From NCBI GenBank assembly GCA_964570105.1, contig CAZMWM010000003.1:1-51045 (forward strand): a DNA stretch of 51,045 bases, in the 5' to 3' direction. A model generated the notes under the pieces. The model made no database searches. It was given only the letters and a program-made list of their open reading frames with translations, and was not told where the DNA came from. Source of the stretch: SIG673 sp964570105 (GTDB lineage: Bacteria; Bacillota; Clostridia; Oscillospirales; CAG-272). Made by a program: the position numbers and the translations under genes. Below, in pieces: positions 40,921 through 48,908 of this stretch. Each line of letters opens with the position of its first letter. Positions within the stretch are counted from its first letter, which is position 1.

Positions 40921-41646
40921 TTAGCCCTCCCAATTGTGATATACCTGCTGAACGTCGTCGTCCTCATCCAGCTTGTCGAGCAGGAGCGTCATATATTTGA
41001 CATCCTCTTCGCTCGAAAGCTCTACGTAGTTCGAAGGTATCTTTGCCAGATCGGCGCCAGAGAGCTTGATATTCTTAGCCATGAGTGCATCGCGCACCGC
41101 CGAAAGCTCTTCGGGATCCGTCGTGATCTCGTAACTCTCCTCGTCCTCGGATGAAAAATCCTCCGCTCCCGCGTCAAGCGCTATCTCCATCACCTCATCC
41201 TCGGAAAGCTCGCAGTCCTCGCGATCGATGGTGATGACACCCTTTTCCGTGAACATAAATCCCACGCATCCGGTAGTCCCGAGATTACCGTGGAACTTCG
41301 AAAAATAGGCCCTTACGTTACCGATGGTACGGTTTGTATTGTCCGTCGCAGTCTCGACTATGACCGCAACTCCGCCGGGACCGTAGCCCTCGTACGTTAT
41401 CTCCTTATATTCCTTCTTCTCTTCGGTCGCCTTTTTGATTATACGGTCGATGTTGTCGTTCGGAACGTTGTTTGCCTTAGCCTTGACTATCAGCTCTCGA
41501 AGCTTGCTGTTGGACGCAGGATTTGCTCCGCCTTCGCGTATGGCTATAGCCATCTCCTTTCCGATCTTGGTAAAGACCTTTGCTCTTGCCGCATCGGTCT
41601 TGGATTTTTTCGCCTGTATATTGTGCCATTTGCTATGTCCTGACAT
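40921..41646 (-). CDS. yebC: YebC/PmpR family regulator
   Basis: A 241-aa protein with the universal start SGHSKWHNIQAKKSKTDAARAKVFTKIGKEM, then GGANPASNSKLRELIVKAKANNVPNDNI and a C-terminal domain (GAEDFSSEDEESYEI). Members bind DNA as transcription regulators (PmpR), and recent work also links the family to easing ribosome stalling. It follows argS by 58 nt with a T/A-rich junction, probably on one transcript. The ribosome site is GAAGGG, 8 nt from the ATG. Confidence 0.95.
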   Translation of the reverse strand: MSGHSKWHNIQAKKSKTDAARAKVFTKIGKEMAIAIREGGANPASNSKLRELIVKAKANNVPNDNIDRIIKKATEEKKEYKEITYEGYGPGGVAVIVETATDNTNRTIGNVRAYFSKFHGNLGTTGCVGFMFTEKGVITIDREDCELSEDEVMEIALDAGAEDFSSEDEESYEITTDPEELSAVRDALMAKNIKLSGADLAKIPSNYVELSSEEDVKYMTLLLDKLDEDDDVQQVYHNWEG

Positions 41647-41675
41647 ACTGTTGTTTCCCTTCGTTTATCTTTTTA

Positions 41676-41700
41676 TTTTTTTACTTTTACTTTTACTTTT
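41676..41700. repeat. TTTTAC hexanucleotide tandem repeat between argS and yebC
   Basis: About four units of a TTTTAC-type hexamer (ATTTTTTTAC followed by TTTTAC, TTTTAC, TTTT) lie between the argS stop (41705) and the yebC Shine-Dalgarno site. Read on the coding strand it is GTAAAA repeated. Confidence 0.7.
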
Positions 41701-41704
41701 TGCG

Positions 41705-43450
41705 TCATATCTTTTCCGGCGCTTTCATGCATATAAGACCGAACGCCGACTTCAACACGTGCCCCGTAGCCCGTGTGAGCTTCAAACGGGTAACGCGCAC
41801 TTCCTTCTCCTCTGCACCGAGGACGGTGCAATCATGATAGAAACGGTTAAACTCCGTAGCCACCTCGAATATATACCTCGTGATGATCGACGGCTCGTAC
41901 GCATCGAGTGCCGCCTTTACCTTTTCGGGAAAGAGTGCGAGCGTTTTAAGCAACGAAAATTCTTCGTCAGCCGTCATCTTGACCTCAAAGTCGAGATCCT
42001 CGACCGCCGACTTATCGTCATCCGAAGCCTTGGAAAGTATACTGCATGTACGCGCGTAGGTGTACTGAGCGTACGGTCCTGTATTTCCGTCGAAGCTCAA
42101 GGCATCCTCAACGGTAAAATCGATATTCTTTATCCTGCCTCCCGAGAGATAATGGTACACCACGGCTCCGACACCAACAGCCTCGGCAGAAGCGTTGGCG
42201 GCGTCATCCGTAAGCTCGGGATTTTTCTCACCGGCGATCTGCTTTACCTTTTCCACGGCGGTCTTGAACAGATCCTTCAGCAGAATAACGTTTCCGGTAC
42301 GGGTGGCAAGCTTTTCACCGCCGATGGATACCTTTCCGTAAGGCACGTGAACGAGCTGTTTCTCCCAATCGTAGCCCATAAGCGAGATCACCTTGAACCA
42401 CTGCTTGAAATGCAGGCTCTGACCGGCATCGGTGACGTATATGCATTTATCAAAGCTGTACGTTTGCTTACGGTAGATAGCCGCGGCAATGTCACGCGCC
42501 GCGTAAAGCGTGGAGCCGTCGGATTTAAGCACGAGACATGGCGGCATACCGTATTCCTCAAGGTCTATTATCGTAGCTCCGTCGTCGAGCTTGAGTATAT
42601 CACGCTCGCGCATACGCTCAAGGACCGCCGGGAGCTTATCGTAATAGAACGACTCTCCGCAGTAGCTGTCGAACTCTATACCAAGCTGAGCGTACGTTTT
42701 TTTGTATTCGGTGAGTGATATCTCGATAAACCATTTCCAAAGCTTGCGGTTATCTTCGTCACCGTGCTCAAGCTTGGTAAATTCCTCTCTTGCGCGTTCG
42801 TTCAGCGACGCATCCTTTTCCGCTTCGCTGTGAAAGCGCACGTAAAGAGCCACAAGCTCATCTATCCCTCGCTCGATCACCGTATGCTCGTCTCCCCATT
42901 CGCGATACGCCACGATCAGCTTACCGAACTGCGTTCCCCAATCTCCGAGATGATTTACTCCGACACATTTGTAACCCGAAAATTCATGGAGACGTTTTAT
43001 CGAATGACCTATTACGGTAGTACCGAGATGCCCTATATGGAACGGCTTTGCCACGTTAGGCGAGGAATAGTCGAGAACGACCGTTTTCCCCTTCCCTTCA
43101 TCAGACGAGCCGAAGCGTTCGCCCTCTCCGAGTATAGTTTTCAGCGTGCAGTCCGCAAAAACGCCCTTATCAAGATAAAAATTCAAGTATCCGCCGGCTA
43201 CCTCGATCCGCGAGAGTATATCACCACCGTTCACAAGCATCTGTTCGCGCAGGGATGCGGCAATGACCGGTGGCGCTTTGCGCATCGTCTTGCTGAGCTT
43301 AAAACAAGGAAGCGCTATATCCCCCATCTCCGGATCGGGCGGATATTCAAGCATTTCCGCGATCGCGGTCGCATCGAGCGTTTCGGGAGCGCCAAGTCCA
43401 TTCAACGCATCGCAGATCAGCACCGAGAGCTGTTTTTTCTGAAATTCCAT
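41705..43450 (-). CDS. argS: Arginyl-tRNA synthetase
   Basis: A 581-aa class Ia synthetase with the N-terminal Add1 domain, HIGH (138-141 in YSSPNVAKPFHIGHLG), the KMSKS-region variant KLATRTGN, and the C-terminal DALR anticodon-binding domain (TRYIFEVATEFNRFYHDC). It charges tRNA-Arg. I chose the ATG at 43450, 11 nt after AGGAGGAG. The longer frame to 43504 adds residues not seen in the family. It is transcribed from 43537-43565. No T-box features were found in the roughly 80-nt leader. Confidence 0.96.
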   Translation of the reverse strand: MEFQKKQLSVLICDALNGLGAPETLDATAIAEMLEYPPDPEMGDIALPCFKLSKTMRKAPPVIAASLREQMLVNGGDILSRIEVAGGYLNFYLDKGVFADCTLKTILGEGERFGSSDEGKGKTVVLDYSSPNVAKPFHIGHLGTTVIGHSIKRLHEFSGYKCVGVNHLGDWGTQFGKLIVAYREWGDEHTVIERGIDELVALYVRFHSEAEKDASLNERAREEFTKLEHGDEDNRKLWKWFIEISLTEYKKTYAQLGIEFDSYCGESFYYDKLPAVLERMRERDILKLDDGATIIDLEEYGMPPCLVLKSDGSTLYAARDIAAAIYRKQTYSFDKCIYVTDAGQSLHFKQWFKVISLMGYDWEKQLVHVPYGKVSIGGEKLATRTGNVILLKDLFKTAVEKVKQIAGEKNPELTDDAANASAEAVGVGAVVYHYLSGGRIKNIDFTVEDALSFDGNTGPYAQYTYARTCSILSKASDDDKSAVEDLDFEVKMTADEEFSLLKTLALFPEKVKAALDAYEPSIITRYIFEVATEFNRFYHDCTVLGAEEKEVRVTRLKLTRATGHVLKSAFGLICMKAPEKI

Positions 43451-43536
43451 TTTGACAGTATCTCCTCCTACAGAAAATGAGCGTTTCGCACGGTAATACC
43501 GCAAACGCCGTATTATCGGTCAGCATAACTCATTTT

Positions 43537-43565
43537 ATTATAGCACAGATCAAATATTATTTCAA
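43537..43565 (-). promoter_or_regulatory. Promoter of argS-yebC
   Basis: On the minus strand, TTGAAA (43560-43565) and TATAAT (43537-43542) are 17 nt apart. Confidence 0.85.
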
Positions 43566-43681
43566 GAGTTATTTTTCATTTTTCGTTTGAATTTTTTGCT
43601 TTTTCACCCGTTCCGTAGTCCGTTATAAAAATTTCACACCGCAAAAAACAGACCTGACCGCAAATTTGTATATTATTTCCA

Positions 43682-43710
43682 TTGACAACGAAGTTTCAAA
43701 GTGTTATAAT
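43682..43710 (+). promoter_or_regulatory. Perfect consensus promoter of the amino-sugar cluster
   Basis: TTGACA (43682-43687) and TATAAT (43705-43710) match the consensus exactly with a 17-nt spacer, 50 nt before the start of the first gene. Confidence 0.9.
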
Positions 43711-43760
43711 TATATGTATACACGACTGACCAAGGTCGAAAACACACGAAAGGATACGCG

Positions 43761-44438
43761 ATGCAAAGCTATATACTTGAAAATTATTCGTTGGTAAATA
43801 CGGTAGCCGCAGAGCTTTTCAAGGATGTATCATATCCTCACGAGGTCCTGCCGCATATCAGTGATTTCATAAAAAAGTTGGGTGCCTCCCTGCCAACAGA
43901 GCTGTACGATAATCCGTCGGAAAACGTTTGGATCGCAAAAAGCGCAAAGGTCGCTCCGACCGCATACATAGGCTCTCCTTGCATAATAGACGAAAACGCG
44001 GAAGTGCGCCACTGCGCATTCATCCGCGGCTCCGCCATAATCGGAAAAGGCGCGGTCGTCGGGAACAGCACCGAGCTTAAGAACGTCGTGCTGTTTGACA
44101 GCGTTCAAGTCCCTCATTATAACTATGTTGGCGACTCCGTGCTCGGTCACCGTGCACATATGGGCGCCGGCTCCATAACCTCAAACGTTAAGAGCGATAA
44201 AACGACCGTATCAGTTGATTACGGAAACGGAAGATACGACTCCGGAAGAAAAAAGATAGGCGCGATGCTCGGAGACGGCGTCGAGGTGGGCTGCAATTCC
44301 GTGTTAAATCCCGGAACGGTCATCGCCGTAGGCTCAAGAGTATATCCGCTCTCTTCCGTACGCGGATATATACCGAAAAACAGCATTTACAAGAGCCGCG
44401 GAGAAATAACGGCTATAAACAGTCAAAGGAGAATATAA
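43761..44438 (+). CDS. Left-handed beta-helix acyltransferase, like the C-terminal half of GlmU
   Basis: A 225-aa protein. About 55 N-terminal residues are helical (SLVNTVAAELFKDV, HEVLPHISDFIKKL); the rest is hexapeptide repeats (VAPTAYIG, IGKGAVVG, LGHRAHMG). VPHYNYVGDS with H119 matches the GlmU acetyltransferase segment (VPHxxYxGD), and VGCNSVLNPGTVI matches its later coil. There is no nucleotidyltransferase domain. It is 2 nt ahead of glmM, with glmS next, so a role in making GlcNAc-1-P or a related sugar phosphate is likely. Other nucleotide-sugar or serine O-acetyltransferase activities are possible. The start has AAAGGA 7 nt upstream. Confidence 0.85.
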   Translation: MQSYILENYSLVNTVAAELFKDVSYPHEVLPHISDFIKKLGASLPTELYDNPSENVWIAKSAKVAPTAYIGSPCIIDENAEVRHCAFIRGSAIIGKGAVVGNSTELKNVVLFDSVQVPHYNYVGDSVLGHRAHMGAGSITSNVKSDKTTVSVDYGNGRYDSGRKKIGAMLGDGVEVGCNSVLNPGTVIAVGSRVYPLSSVRGYIPKNSIYKSRGEITAINSQRRI

Positions 44439-44440
44439 CG

Positions 44441-45790
44441 ATGGGAAGATTATTCGGAACCGACGGAGTACGCGGCATCGCGAATTCCGAGCTTACCTGC
44501 GAGCTTGCGATGTCGATAGGACGGGCAACCGCCACGGTACTGCGCAAAAAGAACGGCGAACAGTTGAGAGTGCTCGTCGGCTGTGATACGCGCCTTTCTT
44601 CGGACATGATATGTATGGCGATACTTTCCGGTCTTTGCTCTGCCGGAGCCAACGCTTGTTACCTCGGCTCTGTGGCAACGCCTGCGGTAGCTTATCTCAC
44701 ACAAAAGCTGAATGCCGACGCAGGTATCATGATAAGTGCTTCACACAACCCATCCGAATATAACGGAATAAAGATATTCTCATCGGACGGCTTCAAGCTT
44801 CCGGATGAGCTTGAAGAAAAGATAGAGTCGCTTATAGCGGAAAAAGATGCGTTCCCTGCTCCGATAGGTGCAGGAATAGGAAAAGTAGACCTCACCACCT
44901 CAAAGGAATACAAGAGCTACGTGAGATACCTCAGAGATGCCGTCCCCGACGACCTTTCAGGTCTGAAGATAGCCATTGACTGCGCAAACGGCTCCGCAAG
45001 CCGCACGGCTCCTCAGCTTTTCGCCGAGACCGGTGCGCTCGTTCACGTGCTTTCCGCAAATCCCGACGGTATCAATATAAATTCCGAGTGCGGCTCTACG
45101 CATCTCGAACAGCTCATCGATTTCGTAAAACGCAACGAGCTTGACGCCGGATTTGCTTTTGACGGTGACGCAGACCGTTGTCTTTGCATCTCCGCTGACG
45201 GAAGCATCATCGACGGCGATATGATAATGGCTATGTGCGCACTCGATATGAAGCAGAACGGAAAGCTCAAGAACAACACCGTCGTCGGAACGGTGATGAC
45301 GAATTTCGGATTTACCGGCTTCTGCCGAAATAACGGCATAGATTTTATAGCCACCAAGGTCGGTGACCGTTTCGTGCTCGAGGAGATGCTGGTCGGTAAT
45401 TTTATGCTCGGAGGCGAACAGTCCGGACATATCATATTCCGCGAATTTGCCACCACGGGCGACGGTCAGCTCACGGCTTTGCAGGTGCTCTCTCTTATGA
45501 AGAGAAGCGGAAAGACACTTTCCGAGCTTGCTTCCGTTATGCAAAAGTATCCACAGGTCATCATCAACCTCAAGATCAGCGCCGACGCAAAGCTTAGATT
45601 TTTCACCGATCCCGACGTAAAGGAAGTCATGGAAAAGGCATCCGCGCGTCTCGGTGAGACGGGCAGACTGCTGGTACGTCCTTCCGGCACCGAGCCTCTT
45701 CTCAGGGTGATGGCAGAAGGACAGGATCGAGCGCTCATCGAAGAGATAGCGCACGAGGTTGCAGACAAGATCGCACAGCTCCTGAAATGA
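44441..45790 (+). CDS. glmM: Phosphoglucosamine mutase
   Basis: A 449-aa alpha-D-phosphohexomutase that converts glucosamine-6-phosphate to glucosamine-1-phosphate. Visible motifs: GRLFGTDGVRG at the start, the phosphoserine loop ISASHNPSEYNGIK (S101), the metal site DGDADR, GGEQSGH, and the phosphate-binding RPSGTEPLLR. It starts 2 nt after the beta-helix gene, whose last codons contain the AAAGGAG Shine-Dalgarno site, so the two are coupled. It is 131 nt upstream of glmS. Confidence 0.97.
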   Translation: MGRLFGTDGVRGIANSELTCELAMSIGRATATVLRKKNGEQLRVLVGCDTRLSSDMICMAILSGLCSAGANACYLGSVATPAVAYLTQKLNADAGIMISASHNPSEYNGIKIFSSDGFKLPDELEEKIESLIAEKDAFPAPIGAGIGKVDLTTSKEYKSYVRYLRDAVPDDLSGLKIAIDCANGSASRTAPQLFAETGALVHVLSANPDGININSECGSTHLEQLIDFVKRNELDAGFAFDGDADRCLCISADGSIIDGDMIMAMCALDMKQNGKLKNNTVVGTVMTNFGFTGFCRNNGIDFIATKVGDRFVLEEMLVGNFMLGGEQSGHIIFREFATTGDGQLTALQVLSLMKRSGKTLSELASVMQKYPQVIINLKISADAKLRFFTDPDVKEVMEKASARLGETGRLLVRPSGTEPLLRVMAEGQDRALIEEIAHEVADKIAQLLK

Positions 45791-45921
45791 TCGTGCTCCG
45801 CCCATACATAAAAGCGTACGGGCAAATTCTTTTTATACCGTTCATCATTCGAGCGCAAAACGCTCCGAAACCACCGCTCCACACTTGTATCTATATACAT
45901 CCATAATGAAAGGTTTATCAT
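45791..45921 (+). other. Spacer between glmM and glmS without a glmS ribozyme
   Basis: This 131-nt gap holds a weak hairpin (GCCC...GGGC, about 45803-45826) with TTCTTTTT behind it, a GAGCG/CGCTC pair, and the glmS ribosome site. The conserved core of the glmS ribozyme is not recognisable and the gap is too short for it. Confidence 0.6.
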
Positions 45922-47691
45922 ATGTGCGGAATAATAGGCTTCAGCGGTACACAGACCGCATACAGATACGTATACGAAGGCTTACTTCGTCTTGAATACA
46001 GAGGCTACGACAGCGCAGGCGTCGCATATCACAAAAACGGCGGCTTTGAGATAATAAAGGAAAAAGGTCGCGTTGCCGAGGTGTTGCCCACCGATACACA
46101 GATCGACGCGGATACCGTCATAGGACACACACGTTGGGCTACCCACGGTGCACCGTGCGCCAGAAACGCCCACCCACACGCCGTTGGAAAGGTATGTATA
46201 GTACACAACGGTATAATCGAAAATTACGCTTCCCTTCGCGAACGCGTGACAGCCAACGGAACGAAAATCGTATCCGATACCGACACCGAGATCGCTTGCG
46301 CTCTGATATCCGAATATTACGATAAACTGAACGATCCTATAAAGGCGCTCTCCGCGGCATGCAAGGAGATGAGCGGCTCATATGCGCTCTGTGTAATGTT
46401 TGCGGATATCCCGGGAAGGATATACGCCACGCGCAAGGAAAGCCCCCTGCTCATAGTGCCGTTCGACAACATAACGGCTATATGCTCCGACCTTACCGCG
46501 ATAGATATGAACTATTCCTCGTATTACATTCCGGATGAAAACGAGATAGCCGAGATATCGGGAAGCCAACGGACGTTTTACGATTTTTACGGAAAGAAGC
46601 TGATAAAGGCGCCGATCACCGGAAACGCACGCTCATACAGCTCGTCGCTCGACGGCTTCTCCAGCTATATGGAAAAGGAGATATACGTCCAGCCCGAGAT
46701 CATCTCGCGACTGCTCAGAGAGTACGCACCCAACGGTACGGTAAGCTTCGGCTTTGAGCTTCCGCATTTTTCAAAACTCAGGATGATCGCCTGTGGAACG
46801 GCTTATCACGCCGCTCTGACCGCATCACACTTCTTCCGCAGTCAGGCAAAGATACACACGGAATGCTTTCTTGCATCCGAATTCAGATATGCGGAGTTCA
46901 TTCCCGAGGATGACGCGCTCTACGTGGTGATATCGCAATCCGGCGAGACCGCCGACACGATAGCGGCAATGCGTCATATACAAGCTCACGGCGAGCGTGT
47001 GCTCGGAATAGTGAACGCTCCCAATTCCACCATTGAGCGCGAAGCCGATCTCGTGATACAAACTCTCGCAGGAGCGGAGCTTGCCGTTGCAAGCACCAAA
47101 GCATTCACGGCTCAGGTGCTGACGCTCGTACTGCTCTGCGCGGCGGTATCGGGGAATAACAGCGCAGACGCATTCCTTCCTATAACCGAGGCGATATCAG
47201 CCACTATAGCAGATCGCGAAAGGCTCGGACGCGTGTCAGCCGCGCTCGCCGAAAGCGAACACGCCTATTATATAGGAAGGCAGGTGGATCACGCACTCGC
47301 ATGTGAAGGCTCTCTCAAGCTTAAAGAGATAACCTATATACACAGCGAAGCCATCGCCGCCGGCGAGCTTAAGCACGGCACACTGTCTCTCATAACCCAC
47401 GGCACCCCGGTGATAGCTGTGATAACACACTCCTCCACGGTCTCAAAGCTGGTCTCGAATATCGAAGAGATAATCTCAAGAGGTGGAAATGTGTTTGCCA
47501 TCTCCACACCTGCCGATCGTCCGAAATGCTTGCCGGATGAGAATTGCATACTCCTACCGAACGGTAGCGAGCTGACCTCGCTTTTTACGGCTACCGTCGC
47601 ACTGCAAATGATAGCTCTGAACACCGCCACACGGCTCAACAGAGACGTCGATAAGCCCCGTAACCTGGCGAAATCAGTCACCGTCGAATGA
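45922..47691 (+). CDS. glmS: Glutamine-fructose-6-phosphate aminotransferase (isomerising)
   Basis: A 589-aa enzyme that makes glucosamine-6-phosphate from fructose-6-phosphate and glutamine. The N-terminal Ntn glutaminase domain starts with the catalytic C2 (MCGIIGF) and includes GHTRWATHGAP and HNGIIENY. Two SIS domains follow (MIACGTAYHAAL, SQSGETADT, STKAFTAQ, IHSEAIAAGELKHGTLSLI), ending in DKPRNLAKSVTVE. With glmM and the GlmU-C-like gene it gives the path to amino-sugar precursors for peptidoglycan. The ribosome site is GAAAGG, 8 nt away. No glmS ribozyme precedes it. Confidence 0.97.
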   Translation: MCGIIGFSGTQTAYRYVYEGLLRLEYRGYDSAGVAYHKNGGFEIIKEKGRVAEVLPTDTQIDADTVIGHTRWATHGAPCARNAHPHAVGKVCIVHNGIIENYASLRERVTANGTKIVSDTDTEIACALISEYYDKLNDPIKALSAACKEMSGSYALCVMFADIPGRIYATRKESPLLIVPFDNITAICSDLTAIDMNYSSYYIPDENEIAEISGSQRTFYDFYGKKLIKAPITGNARSYSSSLDGFSSYMEKEIYVQPEIISRLLREYAPNGTVSFGFELPHFSKLRMIACGTAYHAALTASHFFRSQAKIHTECFLASEFRYAEFIPEDDALYVVISQSGETADTIAAMRHIQAHGERVLGIVNAPNSTIEREADLVIQTLAGAELAVASTKAFTAQVLTLVLLCAAVSGNNSADAFLPITEAISATIADRERLGRVSAALAESEHAYYIGRQVDHALACEGSLKLKEITYIHSEAIAAGELKHGTLSLITHGTPVIAVITHSSTVSKLVSNIEEIISRGGNVFAISTPADRPKCLPDENCILLPNGSELTSLFTATVALQMIALNTATRLNRDVDKPRNLAKSVTVE

Positions 47692-47773
47692 ATTTTGTGT
47701 GATATCCACAAAACGAGCGTTGTAGAATTATGTAAATTCGTCTGTTATCCGAAAATATTTTTCAGAAACCCCC

Positions 47774-47802
47774 TTGCAAAAATCCGTCAAATCGTGTATA
47801 AT
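47774..47802 (+). promoter_or_regulatory. Promoter of xpt
   Basis: TTGCAA (47774-47779) and TATAAT (47797-47802) are 17 nt apart. Transcription should start near 47809, giving a leader of about 110 nt. Confidence 0.8.
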
Positions 47803-47808
47803 GACCTT

Positions 47809-47920
47809 ATATTGATCTTAGCTCCGATGTATATCGGACGATTTTAAAAGGTTATCGGCAGGATGTGATCGAAAATATTCTGCCGCTCATTTTTTTAACG
47901 CCAAGGAGGGATATCGGCAT
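47809..47920 (+). promoter_or_regulatory. Attenuator-like leader of xpt
   Basis: The leader has a first hairpin TCCGAT-GTAT-ATCGGA (47823-47838) and an intrinsic terminator CGGCAGGAT/ATTCTGCCG (47856-47864 with 47877-47885) with a T7 run (47890-47896), all before the Shine-Dalgarno site. CCGAT (47824-47828) can pair with ATCGG at 47833-47837 or with ATCGG at 47854-47858, which would open the terminator. A third ATCGG (47913-47917) lies between ribosome site and start codon. The conserved core of the purine riboswitch is not recognisable here. Confidence 0.65.
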
Positions 47921-48496
47921 ATGAAGCTTCTTCAGGACAGGATAGTAAACGAAGGCAAGGTACTTTCAGGTGACGTACTAAAGGTCGGAAGCTTTATGAA
48001 TCAGATGATCGACGTCGCTCTTATGGACGAGCTTGGAGAAGAGCTTTTTCGCCGTTACCGCGACTCAGGCATAACCAAGGTGCTCACGGTCGAGGCTTCC
48101 GGGATAGCGCTCGCGTACGCTACCGCACGACGTCTCGGATGCCCTATGGTATTCGCAAAAAAGAACGCCACCTCCAACATCGCATCCGAGGTATATTCAA
48201 GTCCGGTAGAGTCGTTTACACACGGCAAAACGTATAACGTAATGGTCTCGCGCGAATATCTGTGTCCCGATGACACCGTGCTTGTGGTGGACGATTTCCT
48301 TGCACTGGGCAACGCCTTGGTCGGACTTTTTTCCATCGTTGAGCAGTCGGGAGCACGCATTGCGGGAGCCGGAATAGCCATCGAAAAGGGTTATCAGCGC
48401 GGCGGTGATCTTCTGCGTTCAAGGGGATACCGTATCGAGTCCCTTGCGATAATAGATGCGATGAGCGAAAGTGACGGCATAACATTCAGACAGTAG
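47921..48496 (+). CDS. xpt: Xanthine phosphoribosyltransferase
   Basis: A 191-aa PRTase of the Xpt type, which salvages xanthine to XMP. Visible motifs: LKVGSFMNQMIDVALM near the start, TVEASGIALAYATARRLG, the flexible loop MVFAKKNATSNI, and the PRPP-binding VLVVDDFLALGNAL. The length and residues are normal for the family. The start follows AAGGAGGG by about 11 nt. In Bacillus xpt is under a guanine riboswitch; here a different terminator-bearing leader precedes it. The gene stands alone and ends at the terminator 48558-48592. Confidence 0.95.
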   Translation: MKLLQDRIVNEGKVLSGDVLKVGSFMNQMIDVALMDELGEELFRRYRDSGITKVLTVEASGIALAYATARRLGCPMVFAKKNATSNIASEVYSSPVESFTHGKTYNVMVSREYLCPDDTVLVVDDFLALGNALVGLFSIVEQSGARIAGAGIAIEKGYQRGGDLLRSRGYRIESLAIIDAMSESDGITFRQ

Positions 48497-48557
48497 AAGC
48501 AGATCGCGCAAAAGATACGCGCGAAAGCTCCGACTAAAACAAATATCTTACATTTGC

Positions 48558-48592
48558 AAATGAGTTTGGTCTACCGCCAAGCTCATTTTTGT
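48558..48592 (+). terminator. Intrinsic terminator after xpt
   Basis: AAATGAGTTTGG (48558-48569) pairs with CCAAGCTCATTT (48577-48588) with one G-T pair, followed by TTGTTTTG. Confidence 0.85.
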
Positions 48593-48908
48593 TTTGCATA
48601 TTTTCCGTCAGATACGGCTCACGCTTATAAATAGCTCTAAAATTTGAAATAATATCTTATACACTGCATATGTCGAAGCTTTTGAATTTTCACTTTCATA
48701 TCCGACGCACAAAAAATTTTGACCGCACGATAAACACAGGAAACGCTGACATTAAGTTACGCAGGTGCCAACTCGGCGTAATCAGATTTTGTTTGACATA
48801 GCGATAACGCCGTCAGTCAAAAATATACTCTGAAAGCGAGTGGCTTTCACACTCAGCCGACTCGTTCGGCTGTAAAAAAAGAACAGCAAAGGGAAAAAGG
48901 ACAGTATT
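48593..48908. other. Gene-free stretch before spoIVB
   Basis: 316 nt with no supportable gene. It holds a hairpin CAGCCGA/TCGGCTG (about 48856-48874) shortly before the spoIVB ribosome site. TTGACA near 48793 and TATACT at 48824-48829 are 25 nt apart, too far for a sigma-A promoter. spoIVB should be read by a forespore sigma factor, but I could not place a convincing sigma-F/G site by eye. Confidence 0.5.

Noticed and set aside
43451..43536. T-box leader before argS
   Set aside because: The leader is about 80 nt, lacks the T-box sequence and the AGAG/GNTG elements, and has no terminator.
45791..45921. Possible glmS ribozyme upstream of glmS
   Set aside because: The gap is only 131 nt and the conserved ribozyme core and pseudoknot sequences are not recognisable.
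48593..48908. A sigma-A promoter for spoIVB from TTGACA and TATACT
   Set aside because: The boxes are 25 nt apart, and a forespore sigma factor is expected. No site could be assigned with confidence.
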